From Geosiphon pyriformis (taxonomy: Eukaryota; Glomeromycota; Glomeromycetes; Archaeosporales; Geosiphonaceae), in NCBI GenBank assembly GCA_016748015.1, contig JAAOMT010000096.1:391087-455086 (forward strand): DNA of 64,000 nucleotides. Reading direction: 5' to 3'. Below, in pieces: positions 1 through 10,092 of the stretch. The translations under genes were made by a program, and so were the position numbers. Each line of letters opens with the position of its first letter. The stretch's first letter is position 1. Under the pieces are notes generated by a model. That model made no database searches and was not told the origin of the DNA. It saw nothing but the letters and a program-made list of their open reading frames with translations.

Positions 1-600
1 TAGCCTATTGTTAAGCATTCGGTTGATTTCTTGACAAATGATTTCATGGCTAGCTGGTAGTACTCTGTATGCTCTTTGTTTAATTGGCATTGTATCTCCA
101 GTCTTGATTTAATGTTAAATGATGTTAGTTCTGCCAAATTCATTCTTACTTGCAAAGATGTCATTATAGTTGTTGAGTAACATCTTAAGCTGTATACATT
201 GTAATGAGTCTAAATTCTCCAAGTTTATCTGTTCTAATTGTTCTGGTTGGAGCAGATAACATTCTTCTTGTCCATATATGGTTTGAGATGTAATATCTAC
301 ATATTTACACAGTTGTGAAAAATCTGGAATGGTGTTTGGAAGTTGGTCTTCAAGTTTTGTGGTCAAGTATCCAATGGTAGTTCCTTTTAATATTTTAATG
401 ATATCTTCCATGTTGTTGTAAATGAGAATTTTGATGTGTCTGTGGTTTTTGGCTGGTATGTGTAGATTAACTAATCCAATCTTTCCTAATTCACAAAGTG
501 TTGTTTCTGTTTCAAAAATCTGAATCTGATCCTTTACTTTTTTTTTATGACTACCATGTATTAGTTATATGGTGGAATAGAAATTGATTGGCAGATAAAG
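1..600 (-). pseudogene. element A: pol linker and start of reverse transcriptase
   Basis: Continuation of A's pol after the dUTPase. The longest open piece, 411 to 115, matches the same linker in B (8480-8800), for example the shared stretch ECYLLQPEQL. The beginning of the RT domain (motif MPIKQRAYR on the minus strand near position 80) reaches the edge of the window. Stops are visible, so it is a relic. The RT catalytic motifs are off the left edge. Confidence 0.75.
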
Positions 601-639
601 ATAATTTCTCTCTTGTCAACAATTTTTTCTTCTACCATA

Positions 640-1372
640 TTAACTGGTATATCTATTCTATCCATTGATCCGAATCTTTGTATCTCTCTTGTTGTTATCC
701 CTAACTCTTTTCTGTTTTCTACTAATATTAATTAAGCTATTTTAACCAGAGGCAAAAATATTGCCTGTGCTATCTTTTTGTTTGGTTTTATGATATAGGT
801 TATTTTTAAGTCATTTTGTAGCATAGCAATGATATTTTTTATATATCCTGCATCAATTATTTTACCTTTGATGCTGATTTTTTTTTTCATTAAACTACTT
901 CTTGATGCTAATTAAATTATTGTTGTTACTGGAATTTTCAGTACTATTTTAAGATCAATACAGGTATGCAAGTGTGGTTCCAATTTGATGGCATTTTTTC
1001 TCGGATATCTCAAATCAAATTCTGTATTAATATTATGTACATGTTCTGACATGATACTTTTGTCATTATTGCTAAACCATTTAAATTTCTGTTCCTTAAT
1101 GAGATTAGGAAGCATAATATATTGTTTAGGGTTTGAATTGGAGTTTAAATTATTGTAATTTTCATTGCCATATTGGGTAGAACTGGAACCATTGTTTTTG
1201 TCATTGTCATTGTTGGAGTTTGAATCAAGATTGAAGGTTGATTCCAATATGCAGCTGCTGATTGGTTTGTCTTTCTCTGGAATTGTGTAGATCATGCATG
1301 GTAGTGGATTGTAAATGAAATCACACTCATTACAATATTGAAAATCACATGAGATCAAACAGTGGTCACATA
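640..1372 (-). pseudogene. element A: CxxC segment, Asn/Ser-rich linker and dUTPase domain
   Basis: In minus-strand order there is a CDHC/CNEC double CxxC segment (about 1372-1300), an Asn/Ser-rich spacer, then a dUTPase domain (about 1055-640). Visible dUTPase motifs are INTEFDLRYP (motif 1, with its Asp and Gly altered), SRSSLMKK (motif 2), KIIDAGYIKNIIAML (motif 3, catalytic Asp and the Tyr kept), KKIAQAIFLPL (motif 4) and IQRFGSMDRI (motif 5). dUTPases hydrolyse dUTP to dUMP and pyrophosphate. The frame is broken between motifs 1 and 2 and again after motif 4. Confidence 0.8.
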
Positions 1373-2270
1373 GTCAGGTGTTGATTTCTTCCAAGTGTTG
1401 TTCCTGCTTCTTTCTTGTTGGTGCCAAATTCTGGTAATGCTTATGAAATTCCTTTGGATCTGTCTCAATATTCAAGAAGATGTCTAAATTGGAGATAAAA
1501 ATGATGTCAACTGGTTCTAGAGGGTTGTTTTTTATTTCCAGAATCTCACTGGACAAAGTGCCTTCTATTTTGGCATTGGCCATTCACCAGATCTTGTCTT
1601 TGTTATGTGGATAACTGTTTAAGCAAGAGATTGCTTAATGCCAAGTGGCAGTAACAGGTGTTTCACAACTTACCCAGTCACTGATAAAAATCATATACTA
1701 ATATAAAGTGTCACAGGTTTCTCCTCAACCAGGAATTTCATTCCACATTCCTTTGTTAAGTAACCATTTGCCACAAGTAAGACATGACTCATTGTTCTAC
1801 TTTCCTTGTTTTTTTGAATAGCCATAGCATTTTCTATGACATGGTTTATAGTAGTAGTGGGTTCTTGTCCAATAGTCTTCATCAGATGTAATCCAAGCTC
1901 CCATAAAGAAAAGTTTCTTTTTACAATCCTTGTATTTGAGGAGTATATATGGTGGCACTTTTATTAGTTCATGTAAGTATTCTTTTTTCCAGCCACTAGT
2001 TATTTCTTCTGTGATGATGGTTTCTTCAGGTATGTTTTCTTTCTTCTCTTTTTCTTTGTTATTCCAAAAAAGTACTGGTGGTAACTTATTGTGTTCCATG
2101 TTGGCCCAGGAAACTTGGTATGCTTCCCAGGTAGGTTTTTTTTTTCTTCTTCGAACTCAATAAATGGTGCTGATGGTGTGATGATAAGCTCGAAGTGGTT
2201 ACACATGGTTAGTACACATATATGTTGACCATTTTGGTTAAGCTGAAGCTCTTGGGTGTTCCAATCAAGC
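1373..2270 (-). pseudogene. element A: Cys-rich linker between protease and dUTPase
   Basis: Broken frames that continue pol. The segment 1583-1374 is conserved with B (shared core KEFHKHYQNLAPTRK against the B equivalent near 7480-7530). Further right, 2000-1800 holds a Cys-rich stretch (DCKKKLFFMGAW, then paired Cys) matching the better kept version in B at 7005-7220. I know of no named domain for it; the spacing of the Cys pairs suggests zinc binding. Confidence 0.6.
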
Positions 2271-2760
2271 ATTGCATTGGTTTTGAACAGCCAGTTATTG
2301 CCAATGAGTGTTTAATATTAAGTGACTTCCATAACTAATATCTTGATTGGTACAATGATGCCATTGACTTTGATAAGTAGGTTATTTATTTTACCAATTA
2401 GAGTTTTGGTGGCTTCATTAGCTGTAATTATCCTTGTACTGACAGTTCAATCAACTCTGCAACTTAATTGGTCTATAAGCTGTCTTGTAATAATACTGGC
2501 AGCTAATTCACTATTTAGAATCAGTTTGATGAAATGGTCATCAATTTTGGCATTAGTATACATCATCATAATGGGTTTTTCCTTGAGTGTGGCTCTACTG
2601 AACAAAAAGGTTTCTAACAGTTCTTCAATTTTAAAGAGAAATATAGCTGCAAGTGATTCATCTTCTGTGACAGTGGCTGGTAAAATGTTGTTAATGGTAA
2701 GTGGTTGTGTTTGGTTAATTTTTAGGTTTTTGGATATAATGTCTTTTGAAGTTACCAAGA
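2271..2760 (-). pseudogene. element A: retroviral-type aspartic protease
   Basis: Protease region of pol, read from about 2660 down to 2280. The active-site motif that should read LILDSG is LILNSE here, so both the catalytic Asp and the following Gly are changed (G-to-A type changes), which should abolish activity. Flanking residues (IITRQLIDQL, and LIGNNWL further on) identify it by comparison with B, where DSG is intact. One internal frame break lies near 2447. Confidence 0.75.
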
Positions 2761-4900
2761 GACTTAAATAGTTCTGGGAATTTGGGTTTTGAGTGTACCT
2801 GGTTCTTGAACTCTGCTGGCATAATCTTGATGGTTGAGTTAAAGAACTGGGGATTGGTTAATGGATTACTATTGCCAATCTCCAGTTTTGGATAACTCTT
2901 AATCTGGAATTCCCTGATGTCATCTGAGCTGAGTTTACTGGCAGTATTAGAATTGGTTGGAATTAATATATTACTTGAGACTGTAGCTGATAGATAAATT
3001 GGAACTGCAGTTGATAAATGATGGGTGTTGTTGGCTGATAAATTGGAGCTTGATATATGAGTGGTTGATAAATTGGCTGTTGTGTTATTTGGATATAATA
3101 AGGTAAGTATTGATTTTGATTTGAGTATTAATTCAGAGCTTGAAACCTGTGATCGGAGTTTTAATATTGATTTCCCAATCATAGATTATTATTATAAAAA
3201 CAGTAGTCAATTCTCAAATGGTTTTGTTTATCACAATTGTGGCAGATATGCATCTCTTGCTGCCATGGCTGATTGGATGATGATAAAGAACACAACTGAT
3301 TTTGGAAGTAATTCATGTTTTCAGAATTATTGGGTCTTTGTAATAGCTAATAAATTGCGTGATTGTTAGCTAAGTATTTTTCTAATTTCTGATTAATTAA
3401 ATCACTGAGTTGTTTCAATTTGGAATCCAAGTCAGATAATTTATTTATGACTAGGTTGATGGCTTGGGCATAATTAGCCTCTAATTCAGCTGACTCAAAG
3501 TCTCTGGTCTGTGTAACTATATTTTGAAATGTTACTGAATGTAATAGTTGTATACATTGAAAAAGACTAATGCACAGACCATAGATAAACTGGTTCAGAA
3601 TTTGTGGTGTTGTAAAATAGTCAGCTTGGATTGCTTGAATTTAATGCAAGTTCCTGTGGAAGTATCTCAAGTAAGTGGTAACTGCTTTGGTTTCTTCTTG
3701 TTTAATTGTGGTGAAGGCATTGGCTAAGCAATTAATACTGTTATTATTACTAAAATATCCCAAAAATGCCATTTTAAATTCCTGGAATGTTTGTAGTTTG
3801 GCAGCTAAATTTTAATACTATAAGTTGATAGTATCTTGGAGAAAATAGGGGATTGTTTGAAGAGTTCTGTCATTATTTCATTTATTGGCTGTGATGGTTT
3901 TTTTTATGTTATTGAGCCATACTTGGGCATTATCCTTTTCATCAGTAAATTTCTCTATCTTTGCAATTGAAGCATAGGCCATTTGTTGTTGTAATTGTTG
4001 TTACAGTTGCTGCTGGAATTGTTGTTAGAATAGCAGTTGTGGCTGTTGTTGTTGTTTGGCAATTTGTGGAATGAGTGGTGAATTAATTTCAATTAATGGA
4101 GATAAGTTTTGCTGATTAATTGGGTTGGAGTTTGGATTGTTTTGATTTTTTGGAGTTTGAATATTTGGAGTTTGATTTTTCAAATTTTGTTGGATTGGAT
4201 TTTACTTGCTGATTTCTTGATCACTACTTTCTTCTTTCTCAGAGTCAGTTATTTCCCAAGAACTAATGGCTCCGAAATCTGGCTGTGGTGGTAGTGATTG
4301 AATTTCTAATAGTGTTGGAAATCATGATTTAAATCTCTTAAAATAATTACCATATGTTCCTAGTAACTTTGCTCTCTTTTGTTTACTTTGAAATAGGATT
4401 CTATTCAGTGGTGTTATTACACTTGCTGTAGTTGTGTTTATTATATTGATAGTACTTCCAGGTATGTAGTAATATGATGGATTAGCAAGTGAATCAATCT
4501 TTGTTTCTTCTAAGTAGGTGGTTGAATTTGTTTTGGTGTTTCTGTTGATGTTTATAACCTTTCTTTTTTTTTGTCAGCAAAGGTGATAGAAAATCTTTGT
4601 TTGGTATATTTTTCAATTTCTCTGTTTATTTTTATAATTAGGAATGCAAATAAGTAGTTTTGTGGAAGGGTGGTGCTTTGTAGTAGTTCACTGAAGAAAT
4701 TGTTAAAGATGGATTTTGGATCTTCTTGGCCTCCTAAATAATAGACTATTCTTTTGTTAACATAACAGTTGAAAGCTGATTCCATTGGCCAACTATTATT
4801 TGTTAATTCAAGATGAGTATAATAGTGTTGGAATAAAAATTTTGCAAATTTCAAGTGGTTTGTTCCTATTTCTTCAAATTCTGCCACTGTTTCAGATGGT
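2761..4900 (-). pseudogene. element A: gag (capsid and nucleocapsid)
   Basis: Gag of the A/B/E family. The N-terminal part is open from 4887 to 4552 and begins MAEFEEIGTNHLKF. Then come a Gln-rich stretch (about 4070-3970), a capsid-like part, a helical Asn/Leu-rich part around 3480-3380, and a zinc-knuckle remnant CHNCDKQNHLRIDY (about 3245-3203) whose last Cys is Tyr. A Tyr/Pro/Gln-rich tail (3182-2715) joins to the protease. Several stops and shifts interrupt it. Confidence 0.75.
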
Positions 4901-4906
4901 TGTTTG

Positions 4907-4951
4907 TTGGTGCTGGTTCTCTGTTAGATTATACTTCACAGAGAGCACCAA
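4907..4951 (-). promoter_or_regulatory. element A: primer binding site inside a hairpin
   Basis: Just inside the 5' LTR the minus strand reads TGGTGCTCTCTGTG (4950 to 4937), a good tRNA-type primer binding site two bases from the LTR end. The following bases fold back on it: 4945-4951 pairs with 4907-4913 (7 bp) and 4938-4944 pairs with 4918-4924 (7 bp), leaving a 4-nt bulge and a 13-nt loop. So the site can be sequestered in a local hairpin. Confidence 0.7.
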
Positions 4952-4952
4952 A

Positions 4953-5802
4953 TATTACAAATGATTATTTGGGGTCTCAAATCAAATAACAAATCTGTAA
5001 CTTGGTGCTTAATAGATATAATGATGTTGGTAATTTCTGAAGTGTGTTTTTCTGAAGGTTTTAGTTAAGTTCTTTGTATAATGAACAGAGATTCAATTGA
5101 TAATTTTATCTGTAGCTTTTCAAAACTGCAGTTCCATTAATTTTTTTCTCAGTGTGATGGCCAGTAATTCTTTTGGTAAGATATCCTCAATTCCAAATGT
5201 CTATTTTTATTCCTGGGTCTTTTACCAGTGCTATATTTTGACATTAGTATCTTTGCATATAAATCCTTTTAATCAAATTAACAAATAACAAAAAAATAAA
5301 ACAAGAAAAAAAAATAAAAAAAATAAGAAAAATAAACCAAAACAATTTGCATGTTAGTATCCTATCAATAGCTGTGATTAAGAGCTATTGTTCCAATGTG
5401 GTTAAGTATTAATTACTATTAACATGAAGTGTTGATAGTGAAAAGTAGATTGAGATAGTGAATAATTATTTATTGATATTTGTGAATAGAAGACTACTTA
5501 AATAAAATCTAAATTAAGAGGTCTGTCTTTTTTTCTTCTCATGCTACTGATATATATACATAATATAGATTCTTCAATTCTTTAATTCTTTACACTAGGA
5601 ATCTTGAGATTCCTGGTATCCTGCAATTCCTTTGAGGGGAATTCTGAATTTCTGGAATTCTATGATTCTTTGTATGAGAATTCTGAAATTCCTGGAATTC
5701 TGCAATTCCTTTAAGAGGAATCCTGGAATTCTATATTTACTATGGCTACTTCTGATTGGCTAATTTATATGCTAATATATGTCCTATATTCTATGAGTAA
5801 TA
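4953..5802 (-). repeat. 5' LTR of element A
   Basis: About 850 bp, homologous over its length to B's 3' LTR (12223-13057) and over its 3' half to the E-type LTRs. On the minus strand it starts TATTACTCATAG and ends TGTAATA, presumably once TGTTA...TAACA. It contains an array of short GGAATTC/CCTGGAATTC units (5600-5720 on the plus strand), a long pyrimidine-rich tract (plus-strand A-rich 5285-5340), a TATA-like ATTATACAAAG, and near its end the conserved AGCACCAAGTTAC (plus strand 5002-5009 for the core), complementary to the primer site. Confidence 0.9.
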
Positions 5803-6630
5803 CCATATATCAATCTCCAGTTTATCAACTACAGCCACAAATAATATATCAACCATAGTCACCAGTAATTTATCAATCTCAGCAATTTCAAACACTATCC
5901 CAAAAACCCATTCAGATAACATCAGAAAACCCCAGATTCAAAGTTGCCCAAAACTGAAGATCGGCAATGGTGGTTCACCAACTGATTCCCAGTTTATCAA
6001 ATCACTTATCAGGATCACACCAGCAGAGTTTGGGAGCAGAGTACACCCAAAACCCAAATTCTCAGAACTATTTAAGTCTCCTAGTAATCCCAGAAGACAC
6101 CTTATCCAGCAACCAAGAAATCAATTACACTCCAATACCTATTAACAATATTCCATCAGTTATCATCACTGAGAACAAATCACTAAATGCTATCTTCTCA
6201 TTTAAACTTGAGGAACTATCAGCCATGCTATTATTTAGTAAAGCTGCTCTTGAAGAAAAACCTATTACTGTTATATACACTAATGCCAAAGTTGATGGTT
6301 ACTTTATCAAACTGATCCTAGACAGTGGATTAGCTGACAGTATTATCACAAAACAACTCATAGACCAATTAGGTCACTGAGTTGATTAAGCTACTAGTGC
6401 ACAAATTATCATTGCTAATAGAGTGACCAAAACTCTGATCAGCGAGATTAATGACTTCTCTATAGAAGTCAATGGCATCATTATGCCAATCAAGATATTA
6501 GTCATAAAAGCCACTCAATACCAAGCACTTATTGGTAATAATTGGTTGTCCAAAACCAATACAATACTTGATTAGAACACACAAGAGCTTCAACTTAGCC
6601 AGAATGGTTAACACGCATATGTACTAGCCA
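5803..6630 (+). pseudogene. element B: gag tail and aspartic protease
   Basis: Starts in the Tyr/Gln/Pro-rich gag tail (repeated YQ-P units) and continues into protease. The open piece 5967-6380 contains the intact active-site motif LILDSG followed by LADSIITKQLIDQLGH. After a TGA at 6378-6380 the same frame goes on with the C-terminal protease half to a stretch ending near LIGNNWL and the linker. The initiation site of gag is missing. The active site itself is the best preserved of the A/B/D/E proteases. Confidence 0.8.
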
Positions 6631-7349
6631 TGTATGGTCATTTCAAGACCATCAACATACCAGCACCACTCATTAAGTTCAAAAAAGAAGAGAAAAAACT
6701 TATCTGGGAAGCCTATCAAGTGTCATGAACTGAAAACAACCACAACAAGTTATTACCAATACCATCCTAAGATAACAACAGAAAAGGAAAACAAAAGGAA
6801 GAACTTATCTAGAATGCTGACCAAGCCTAAAAAACTGACAATAACCCAAATGAATTATCAACTTGGGAGTAAAAAGAGACTAACAAAGAAAAAGAAAAAG
6901 AGAAGGAAGAAGAAACAACATCCACCAATACCACTACTTATAATTTCTATACTTAAACTACACCACAATGATCTACTTATTGCCAACCAAAGCTCATATG
7001 TATTGATTGCAGTAAGAAGTTGTCATCAATGGGTGCATGCTGTAGTAATAATGAGAAATACCACATAGCAACAAGATTTTACTGTCATCCATGTGTCATA
7101 AAATGTTTTGGACAACCGAAATGGCAAGGAAAATAGGACAACAAACTGTGTTTTACATGTAAAACTATTTTGCCTAATGAAGAAATATGGAATGACATTC
7201 TTAAATGTGGAGAAATGTGTAATAAAACATATCAATATACAATCCTAATCAATGACTGAATACGCAAAAAAACACCAATCAATGATGCCTAGAAATAAGC
7301 ATTGTGACAATTAAAAAGATATTCCCATGACAAACACAAAATATGGAGA
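6631..7349 (+). pseudogene. element B: charged linker and Cys-rich domain
   Basis: A Lys/Glu-rich linker (about 6680-6940) is followed by a Cys-rich segment at about 7005-7220. In one frame this shows CIDCSKKLSSMGACC, then YCHPCVIKCFG, then CFTCK, then CGEMC: at least four paired-Cys units. Counterparts exist in A (2000-1800), D (about 43500-43600) and E (about 51080-51200). It looks like a zinc-binding module peculiar to this pol lineage. I do not recognise a named family and assign no function. Confidence 0.6.
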
Positions 7350-8330
7350 ATGGCAAGTGTGAAAATAAAAGACGCAACAATCAACAAACTACTGAAAATC
7401 AAAAACAATTCTTTATCACTTCTGGAACCCAAATACATCTTAACTTTTGATGTTTTTAATGACATCAAGGATAATTTTGAGCAATTTTATGAGCATTACC
7501 AAAACTTAACACCAATCAGGAAAGAGCAAGAACAGCATTTAGCCCAATTAAACACTCACCTATGTGATTATTGTTTGATTTCTTGTGACTTCAAATATTG
7601 TAATAAGTGTGACTTTATTTACAATCTACCACTATGTATGATCTACACAATTACAAAGAAAAAAAAACCAATCAGCAGCTGTGTATCAGATTCAGAATCA
7701 ACTTTCAATTCCAATTCAAACTCCAATAATGATAACAACAAAAACAACAGTTCCAGTTTTGCTCAATATGGCAACAAAAAATACAATAATTTGAACTTAA
7801 ATTCAAACTCCAAACAATACATTGTGCTTCTTGATCTCTCCAAAGAGCAGAAACTAAAATGGTACAGTGATAATAATAAAAGTATTATGCCAGAATGCAC
7901 ACATAATACTAATACAAGGTTTGATCTGAGATATTCAGAACAATATGTCATTAAATTGGAACCACATTTATGCACCTGCATTGATCTTAAAATAGCACTG
8001 GAAATTTTAGCAACAACAATGGTTTAACTAGCATCCAGAAGTAGTTTAGTGAAAAAAAAAATTAACATCAGAGGAGGAATAATTGACACAGGATATGTAG
8101 AAAATATTATTGCTATGCTACAAAATAACTCAGAAAAGACTTATATCATAGAGCCAAATGAAAAAAAAACACAGGCAATATTCCTGCCTCTGGTTAAAAT
8201 AGCTCAATTAGTATTAGTAGAAAACAGAAAAAAATTGGGAATAATAACAAAAGGGATACAAAGATTCGGATTAACAGATAAAATAGATGTACCAGTTAAT
8301 ATGGCAGAGGAAAAAATTATTGGCAAGAGA
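7350..8330 (+). pseudogene. element B: dUTPase domain with upstream CxxC and Asn-rich linker
   Basis: The open piece from the ATG at 7350 to 8027 carries the conserved FYEHYQNLTPIRKEQEQHL block, a CDYC/CNKC double CxxC, an Asn/Ser-rich linker and dUTPase motif 1 (NTNTRFDLRY). A TAA at 8025-8027 interrupts it, and the same frame resumes with SRSSLVKKK (motif 2), GGIIDTGYVENI (motif 3, with the catalytic Asp and stacking Tyr), KKTQAIFLPL (motif 4) and GIQRFGLTDKI (motif 5), to about 8306. Trimeric dUTPases have these five motifs in this order over about 140 residues, as here. The domain sits inside pol, upstream of RT. Confidence 0.85.
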
Positions 8331-9640
8331 GAAATTATTTCTACCCATCAATCAATTTCCATTCTACTATATGACCAGTACATGTTAGCTATAAAGAAAA
8401 AAGTAAAAGATCAAGCTCAGATGTTTGAAGCAAAAACAAACATTTGTAAATCAGGAGAGATTGGACTCATTAATCTTTACATATTAGCCAAAAGCCCTAA
8501 ACACATCAAAATTTCCAACTACAACACAACTAGAAATATCATTGAGATACCTAAAGAAACTATAATTGGATACTTAAGCACTGAAGTCGAAGATCAACCA
8601 CCAAGCACCATTTCAGACTTTCTACAACTGTGTAAATATGTAAATATCATATCACAAACAATATATAGACAAAAAGAATGTTATCTGCTCCAACCAGAAC
8701 AATTGAAACAGATAAACTTAGAAAATCTAGACCCACTACAATATATATAGCTTAAAATATTACTTAACAATTTTAACAATATCTTTGCCAGTAAAAATGA
8801 ATTTGGCAGAACCAACATAATTCAGCACCAAATAAAAACTGGAGATGCAATGCCAATTAAACAAAGAGCATACAGAGTACTACCAGCCAGCCATAAGATT
8901 ATTTATCAAGAAATCAACTGAATACTTAACAATAGTCTAATTTAGCTATTAATGAGCCCATAGTCATCACCAGTGGTACTAGTCTATAAGAAAAATAGAA
9001 AAATCCATTTTTGTGTGGATTACCAGAAACTGAATGGAGTAACCAAAAGAGATAACTACCCAACTCCAAAAATTCAAAAACTGTTTGATGCTTTTAAAAG
9101 AAAGAAATGGTTCTCAACTTTAGACTTAAACAGTGATTATTGACAAGTAGCCATAAAACCAGAAGATAAAGAGAAAATGGCTTTTACAACATGAGAACAG
9201 AATTTTGAATTCGAAGTAATGCCATTCGGCTTAATGAATGCTTCAGCCATGTTTTAATGACTAATGGAAATTGTTTATATTAGACTACTATGGAAATTAG
9301 TAGTTGTATACTTAGATGACACTAATGTGTTCTCAAAAACATTTGATGATTATCTGCATTATTTTCAACAAGTATTTGAAAAACTCAGATGAGTAAGATT
9401 GAAATTAAATGCAAATAAATGCTTCTTTAGCAAAACAGAACTCAAGTTTTTGGAATATATTGTGAGCAAAGATAGTATCAAAATAGATTTGAATAAGATC
9501 AAAATTGTTAAGAACTTTCCAGTACCAAATAATTTCACAGAATTAAAAGCATTTTTGGGATTTGCTGGATACTACCACCACTTTATCAAAAACTTTTCCA
9601 AAATAGCTCAACCACTATACCAACTCCAAACAAAGAACAC
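8331..9640 (+). pseudogene. element B: reverse transcriptase
   Basis: RT of pol. After the linker (ECYLLQPEQL near 8700) come MPIKQRAYRVLPASH, KIHFCVDYQKLN (about 9000), KWFSTLDLNSDY, VMPFGLMNASA and VVYLDD (about 9300-9320), then the thumb and the open frame 9399-9824 with GFAGYYHHFIKNFSKIAQPLY. The YLDD catalytic motif is intact. At least six in-frame stops are present, several at positions where Trp, Gln or Arg is expected, so the change is a single transition each. Confidence 0.85.
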
Positions 9641-10092
9641 CAAATATGAGTGGACTGAAATCCAACAAAAAGCCTTTGACACACTAAGAAGAAAACTTAT
9701 TCAAGCCCCAGTATTAATCTATTCAGACCACAGTAAACCATTTATCATTACTATCAATGCATTAGGCCAAACATTAGGGCAGTACTATTGCAGAAAAGAC
9801 CAGATAGAAGAGAACATCCAGTAGCATATGCCAGTCAAAGTTTGAGTTCAGCTGAAAAGAACTATGAAACTCTAGCACTAGAACATGTAGCTATCTATTG
9901 GGCTGTTATTAAATAGAAAAAATACTTGAATCAAAAGTTTGATGTGTACACTAACCACAAAGGATTGACTTCAATTCAGAAGCAAAAATTTGGAAACAAT
10001 TGCCATGCTAGATAGAAAATAGAACTCTCACTATTTAATTATATAGTACATTACAAAAAAGAAAAAAAAAACAGAAATGCTAATGGCTTGTC
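9641..10092 (+). pseudogene. element B: RNase H
   Basis: RNase H domain following RT. The first catalytic stretch reads ITINALGQTLG where an Asp is expected before Ala, so the first metal-binding Asp is Asn. Later parts (AYASQSLSSAEKNYETLALE about 9826-9880, YTNHKGL about 9950) are in a shifted frame, with TDH changed to TNH. Non-functional, identified by family order and the conserved NYxTLxLE block. Confidence 0.7.

Larger units (their letters stand above)
1..5802 (-). mobile_element. Ty3/Gypsy LTR retrotransposon A, partial
   Basis: A minus-strand LTR retrotransposon that enters from the left edge. Reading leftwards from 5802 the order is LTR, primer binding site, gag, protease, Cys-rich linker, dUTPase, and the start of reverse transcriptase at the window edge. 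RNase H, integrase and 3' LTR must lie outside. Its right end at 5802 abuts the inside of element B (same family, opposite strand). This is most simply read as A having inserted into B, the other part of B lying off the left edge; that needs the missing flank to confirm. All frames carry stops and frameshifts, so A is inactive. Confidence 0.9.

Noticed and set aside
1930-2163. Plus-strand open frames over elements A and P, for example 1930-2163 and 2322-2771
   Set aside because: They lie antisense to recognisable protease, gag and linker sequence of the minus-strand element and have low-complexity hydrophobic translations. They are shadows.
6634-7068. Lys-rich 144-codon plus-strand frame in B
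   Set aside because: The homologous linker is read in another frame (the Cys-rich motifs and the continuation of protease), so this frame is not the coding one.
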